Shown: piece after piece, positions 1-4,400 of the stretch | Numbering within the stretch: the stretch's first letter is position 1 | Layout: each line of letters begins with the position of its first letter | From: Thermoplasmata archaeon | Lineage (GTDB): Archaea; Thermoplasmatota; Thermoplasmata; RBG-16-68-12; JAGMCJ01 | Length of the DNA stretch: 7,032 nt | Direction of reading: 5' to 3' | Assembly: GCA_023129265.1 (NCBI GenBank) | Contig: JAGMCJ010000192.1 | Coordinates: 1 to 7,032 of the forward strand | Position numbers and translations under genes: made by a program | Notes under the pieces: model-generated | Told to the model about the DNA's origin: nothing | The model's database searches: none | The model's input: only the letters and a program-made list of their open reading frames with translations

Positions 1-364
1 TGATTCCGTTCTCCATCGCAACCTCGAGTGCTGGCATGAGGGACGCGGCTCCAGTTCCACCCGACACGAAGAGGATGCTCTCGCCCTCGATTCTGTAGTC
101 CCTGCCGAAGGGTCCTCGGATGCCGAGTTTGTCACCACTCCTTGCCTCATGAAGGGCCGCAGTGGCCTCGCCCACGCTGTGAACGGTCACGCCTTTCAGA
201 TCCCCGATGTATGAGAAGCTCATAGGGACCTCGTCCAACCCGGGTATCCAGACCATCACGAACTGTCCGGGTCTCGCCAAGCTCTCGTCCTTGAAGCGGA
301 TGGTCACGGTGTGGGAGCACTCGACATCCGTTCTCTCGACACTCACGATTCTAATTCCCGTCAT
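1..364 (-). CDS. pyrK: Dihydroorotate dehydrogenase electron-transfer subunit (PyrK), C-terminus beyond window
   Basis: This is the electron-transfer subunit of class 1B dihydroorotate dehydrogenase. It takes electrons from the FMN subunit PyrD through a [2Fe-2S] cluster and FAD to a soluble acceptor. Only residues 1-121 lie in the window. They show a ferredoxin-reductase-type FAD-binding barrel: RPGQFVMVWIPG at 31-42, the flavin-contact segment PMSFS at 47-51 (in place of the classic RxYS), and GDKLGIRGPFGRDY at 77-90. The nucleotide-binding start VSGGTGAASLMP is at 100-111. The Fe-S cysteines near the C-terminus are outside the window. The ATG at 364 lies inside the last codons of pyrD and overlaps it by 14 bp. 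No strong ribosome-binding site precedes it, so translation is probably coupled to pyrD. The family match is clear; only the missing end limits the call. Confidence 0.93.
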   Translation of the reverse strand, partial: MTGIRIVSVERTDVECSHTVTIRFKDESLARPGQFVMVWIPGLDEVPMSFSYIGDLKGVTVHSVGEATAALHEARSGDKLGIRGPFGRDYRIEGESILFVSGGTGAASLMPALEVAMENGI

Positions 365-1265
365 GAGCCATCCCAACAACGTCTCCAACCGTTCCGTACC
401 CGTATTCGTCCAAGAACTGCCCGATCTCCTCCACGACCCTCCCGAAGACCTCGATTCCTCGGTAGTACGTGGCGCTCCCCATCTGAACAGCCGTGGCACC
501 CGCCATGAGGTATTCGAGGGCATCCTTCCCCGTGAGAATCCCGCCAACGCCTATGATGGGGACATCGACGTTCTCATACAGCTCGTAGACGCATCTCACG
601 CCAATGGGCTTTATGGCGGGCCCGCTAAGGCCTCCGATTTTGTTCGACAGGAACGGTCTGCCCGTCTCTGGACTAATGGCCATCGCCTTCACGGTGTTGA
701 TTGCGACTATTCCGTCCCCGCGTGAGTTCGCCACCGCCAGGGCGGCATCCACGATGTCCGTGACGTTCGGAGTGATCTTGGCGAAAACCGGTACATGGAC
801 AGAGCTCTTCACCGCAGATACCACGGAACCTACGGTCTCAGGGTCCTTTCCCAGCTCTGCCCCGACGTTGCGGGCGTGGGGACAGCTGAGGTTGAGCTCT
901 ATAGCGGACACTCCCGCCTCCTCCATGAGGCTGGCGACCTCGCTCATCTCTCCCTCGCTCTTTCCGAAGACGCTCCCAATCACGGGTACCTCCGCCTGTG
1001 CCGCCACCTCAATCTCGTCCACGTAGGCCGCGATGCCAGGGTTTGCGAGTCCCACCGCGTTGATGATCCCTGACTCCAGTTCCACCACGGTCGGATTGGG
1101 ATACCCTTCTCTCGGCTCTGCCCCTATCGATTTCGTGACGACGGCACCAGCTCCTGCTTTGGCAACTCGGATGAGTGAGCTCCCCGTCTCCCCGAGAATG
1201 CCAGAAGCGAGCATGACAGGATTCCTCAGTCTAAGGCCCGCGATTTCCACGCTCAGGTCGGCCAT
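351..1265 (-). CDS. pyrD: Dihydroorotate dehydrogenase catalytic subunit, class 1B (PyrD)
   Basis: This 304-residue cytosolic FMN enzyme oxidises dihydroorotate to orotate, the fourth step of de novo UMP synthesis. It is a complete TIM barrel of normal family length. Visible motifs are NPVMLASGI at 15-23, TKSI with the FMN/orotate-contacting Lys45, NAVGLANPG at 69-77, and NLSCPHA at 125-131 with Cys128 as the class 1B catalytic base. Further on are AKITPN at 162-167, AINT at 188-191 with orotate-binding Asn190, GGLSGPAIKPI at 211-221, and the phosphate-binding GVGGI at 239-243 followed by AVQMG at 259-263. The frame stays open upstream to an ATG at 1337, but those 24 extra residues do not look like family sequence and would cover the TATA-like box at 1290-1297. 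The ATG at 1265 starts just before the first barrel strand. pyrK follows with overlapping ends, which supports the class 1B assignment. Confidence 0.96.
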   Translation of the reverse strand: MADLSVEIAGLRLRNPVMLASGILGETGSSLIRVAKAGAGAVVTKSIGAEPREGYPNPTVVELESGIINAVGLANPGIAAYVDEIEVAAQAEVPVIGSVFGKSEGEMSEVASLMEEAGVSAIELNLSCPHARNVGAELGKDPETVGSVVSAVKSSVHVPVFAKITPNVTDIVDAALAVANSRGDGIVAINTVKAMAISPETGRPFLSNKIGGLSGPAIKPIGVRCVYELYENVDVPIIGVGGILTGKDALEYLMAGATAVQMGSATYYRGIEVFGRVVEEIGQFLDEYGYGTVGDVVGMAHDGN

Positions 1266-1289
1266 CGAACGGGCATAACCCCTATCAGC

Positions 1290-1297
1290 GTTAAAAG
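1290..1297 (-). promoter_or_regulatory. Probable archaeal TATA box of the pyrDK operon
   Basis: Read on the minus strand this is CTTTTAAC, preceded by an A-rich GGAAAAG that could serve as a BRE. Its centre is about 28 bp upstream of the pyrD ATG at 1265. That is the distance expected between an archaeal TATA box and the transcription start, so the message would be leaderless or nearly so. This agrees with the lack of a well-placed Shine-Dalgarno sequence. Assigned by inspection only. Confidence 0.5.
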
Positions 1298-1335
1298 GCT
1301 TTTCCGAATGCGCTTTGGGCGTCCCTTTGAACGAC

Positions 1336-1363
1336 AAATGGTATGGCCGTTTGGTAAATGGTA
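1336..1363. repeat. 8-bp direct repeat AAATGGTA, copies 20 bp apart, in the divergent intergenic region
   Basis: AAATGGTA occurs at 1336-1343 and again at 1356-1363. The 20-bp offset is about two helical turns, so both copies face the same side of the DNA. They lie between the two divergent TATA-like boxes, a natural place for a regulator shared by both genes. The second copy runs into the palindrome GGTACC at 1360-1365. Two 8-bp copies this close could arise by chance, and no regulator is identified. Confidence 0.25.
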
Positions 1364-1390
1364 CCTAATTGGGTGTTTTTCCAGCAACGC

Positions 1391-1398
1391 TTAAATAT
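1391..1398 (+). promoter_or_regulatory. Probable archaeal TATA box for the giant repeat-protein gene
   Basis: TTAAATAT is the most AT-rich, TATA-like octamer upstream of the rightward gene. Its centre is about 36 bp before the ATG at 1431, which would put the transcription start near 1420 and leave a leader of about ten nucleotides. The short segment between box and ATG shows no convincing Shine-Dalgarno sequence. Assigned by inspection only. Confidence 0.5.
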
Positions 1399-1430
1399 CC
1401 AGTAGGTCAATTGCGAACAAAGACTCCAGC

Positions 1431-4400
1431 ATGCCTTCTAATGGGAAACTTGCGGAATCGCGGTTTTTCTTTGGAATGGGGGAAGGGGTACAAGAAGACG
1501 CAGAGGAGCGGGTCGATTTGAGGAAATGGACTGCTATTCTAAAGCAAACTAGGAGAGCCAGGTCTCTAGCAACCGTTGTTGTTCTTGTTCTTGGCACTTT
1601 GGTAATGGCTGCACAACAGCAAGAGGAAGGTCAGGGCGACTTTCCTGAATGGCCGAATGAGACTGATTGGGTGAACTACACCTTTGATGGAGAGAGGGTG
1701 CGTGACTGGGAGGACAAACCCTACGAGACGGATCCCACGCACGGTCCCGCTGATGTCAACCCAGACGCAGTGGATATCGCATCTGGTGTCGACGCTACCG
1801 GTGGCGGTCCCGAGAACAATCCAGGTTGGTATACGTCTGTCCAATTATACTACTATGATGAGAATGGTGACAGCGACAACTTCACGAACATCGAAGACGA
1901 CTGGATGTTCCTCAGAATGAGGGTGGCTGGTGATCCCACCCATAAGGGGAAATACGCTTACAAGGCCTACCATTGGGACATCCTCTTCGAGTTCGACTAT
2001 GACGAGTGGAAGGAACTCGTCGTCGACCTCAACGGGGGCGACGGATACTACAAGTTCGGCACCGTCGGAACCTTCTACAACAATTCGGACACTCATAGAT
2101 ATGATCCGGATGATGACTGGATTTGGCGAGCGGAGGCCAGCAAGAACTCGAATCACTACACACGAGTCACGGATATCGACTACGGCAACGAGAATGAATC
2201 CGATGATCAATGGTGGATTGAGTACATGATACCGGTCACAGCCTTCCAGTCCGATAACGAAACCCAGCTTCTGGGGAAGGATACGTACTTCCTCCTGTTC
2301 TTCAGCACCTCTGCGTCGCTGACGAATCCTCTGCAGAAGGACTGGATGGGCGAGTTTGTGTTCGGGGAACCGCCAAACATAACGGTTGCGAAGGTTGCCC
2401 AGGAGGAGATTGTCTCCCCGGGTGACACAATCCATTATACAATCTATTACAACAACACGGGAGACTTCCTTTCGAAGTATGTCTGGGTGAATGACACCAT
2501 TCCCGCGGGGACCACGTACGAGAGCGCCTATCCTGCTCCGGACTCAATCGACGGGAGCGTCATCAAGTGGTACTTCGAGGATGTTCTTCCTGGGAACTAC
2601 ACCATTCTGTTGAACGTGACGGTCGGTATTGACGTAGGTGACGGCACGATTCTCACGAACTACGTCTATCTCAACTTCACGGACTCGACCGGCGGATATC
2701 TGGACGAGGTCTGGGACAGCGTGGACGTCCTCGTAACGGGACCCACGATGGAGTTCTCAAAGACCGCCAGCGTCGAGTACGCGGATCCGGGAGACACAAT
2801 AACGTACACGCTCACATATTCGAACACTGGAGCGGGGACCGCCACGGACGTCACGATAGTCGATACGATTCCGCCGGAGACGACGTTCGTGGAGTCCACT
2901 CCGATGTATGATGAGGTGGATGGCGACACGTACACGTGGTACATCGGGACTGTTCTGGGGTATACTACCGGATATGTCTACATCGATGTCACAGTAGACG
3001 CCTACACCGAGGACGGAACGCTCCTTGTCAACTACGCTACCATGGACTTCGATGACGTGAACGGCAATCCGCAGGATCAGCTAGATGACTATGCCAACGT
3101 CACCGTGACCGCTCCACTCATGACTATATCCAAAGTCGCCGACGTGGAGTATGCTGACCCAGGCGATACGATTGTTTACACGATAACGTATGAGAACACA
3201 AAGACTGGAACCGCTACGGATGTTGTCGTCGAGGATGTCATACCGAGCTACACAACGCTCGTTGAGACCGACCCGCCGTACGACGACTTCGATGGTACAA
3301 CGATTACCTGGCTGCTCGGAGAAGTCACTGGAGGCTCAGGCGGAACCATTACAGTAACAGTGACAGTCGACGCCTTTACGCCAGACGAGACCGTTCTCAC
3401 CAACCTTGTGATGCTCAACTACGATGACGCAAATGGCAACCCCTATCCAATGGAGAGCGACACGGCAACGGTCGTCGTGACCGCGCCAGTCATGTCGTTT
3501 TCGAAGGAAGCCGATGTAGATTACGCGGATCCGGGAGACACAATCACCTATTGGCTCAACTACTCGAACGATGGAACGGGGCTTGCGACGGATGTCACAG
3601 TCGTGGATGTGATACCCTCAGATACGACGTTCATCTCGTCCGATCCTTCGTACACATCGCATGATGGTGACACGTACACCTGGTTCGTGGGAGACGTCTC
3701 CTCTGGAAGTTCAGGCACGATAACCGTCGTGGTTCAAGTGGACGCCGGAACACCAGATGGCACTGAGCTCACGAACTATGCAACCTTGGACTATGACGAC
3801 GCGAACGGGAACCCGCAGCCTCAGCTGGACGATAGTACGACAACCCTCGTCACTGCCCCTGTCATGACCGTGACCAAGACGGCCGATGTTGACTTCGCTG
3901 ATCCGGGAGACCAGATAGTCTATTCGATCTTCTATGAGAACACCGGGACCGGATGGGCGACGAATGTGGTGATACAGGACACCATTCCCGAGCATGTAAC
4001 ATTCATCAGTTCCGACCCGGCGTTTACGAGTGTCGATGGCAGGACCTACACCTGGGAGATTGGTGATGTGGGTCCAAGTTCCAGTGACACGATCACCATC
4101 ACCGTCGAGGTCGAGGCGGGAACGTCTGATGAGACCGTACTCACGAACTACGTGCTCCTCCAGTACCAGGACAACAATGGAAACGATATGCCCGATGAGG
4201 AGGACAGCGCAACGGTCACCGTGACCGCCCCTGTGATGACGTTCAGCAAGACCGCTGACGTCGACTACGCGGACCCAGGTGACGAGATTACATACACGCT
4301 GAGCTATCAGAATGTTGGGACTGGCGTGGCAACGGATGTCGTCGTCACGGATACAATCCCAGAGCATACGACCTATGTGAGCTCCAGTCCGACCTACGAC

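Noticed and set aside
207..725. 172-codon plus-strand frame opposite pyrK and pyrD
   Set aside because: pyrK and pyrD are unmistakable on the minus strand here, so the opposing frame is a shadow.
1266..1337. N-terminal extension of pyrD to an ATG at 1337
   Set aside because: The 24 extra residues look unlike the family, and the extension would include the TATA-like box at 1290-1297. The ATG at 1265 gives the normal length.
1845..2435. 196-codon minus-strand frame opposite the N-terminal domain
   Set aside because: The plus-strand frame here continues straight into the DUF11 units and carries coherent protein motifs, whereas the antisense product is low-complexity Val/Ile/Glu sequence.
2376..2747. 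Unit 1 as another exact 124-residue repeat starting at 2376
   Set aside because: Aligning PGD and Trp with later units shows that unit 1 begins one codon later and is one residue short in the loop after the Trp, so it is 123 residues and not part of the exact period.
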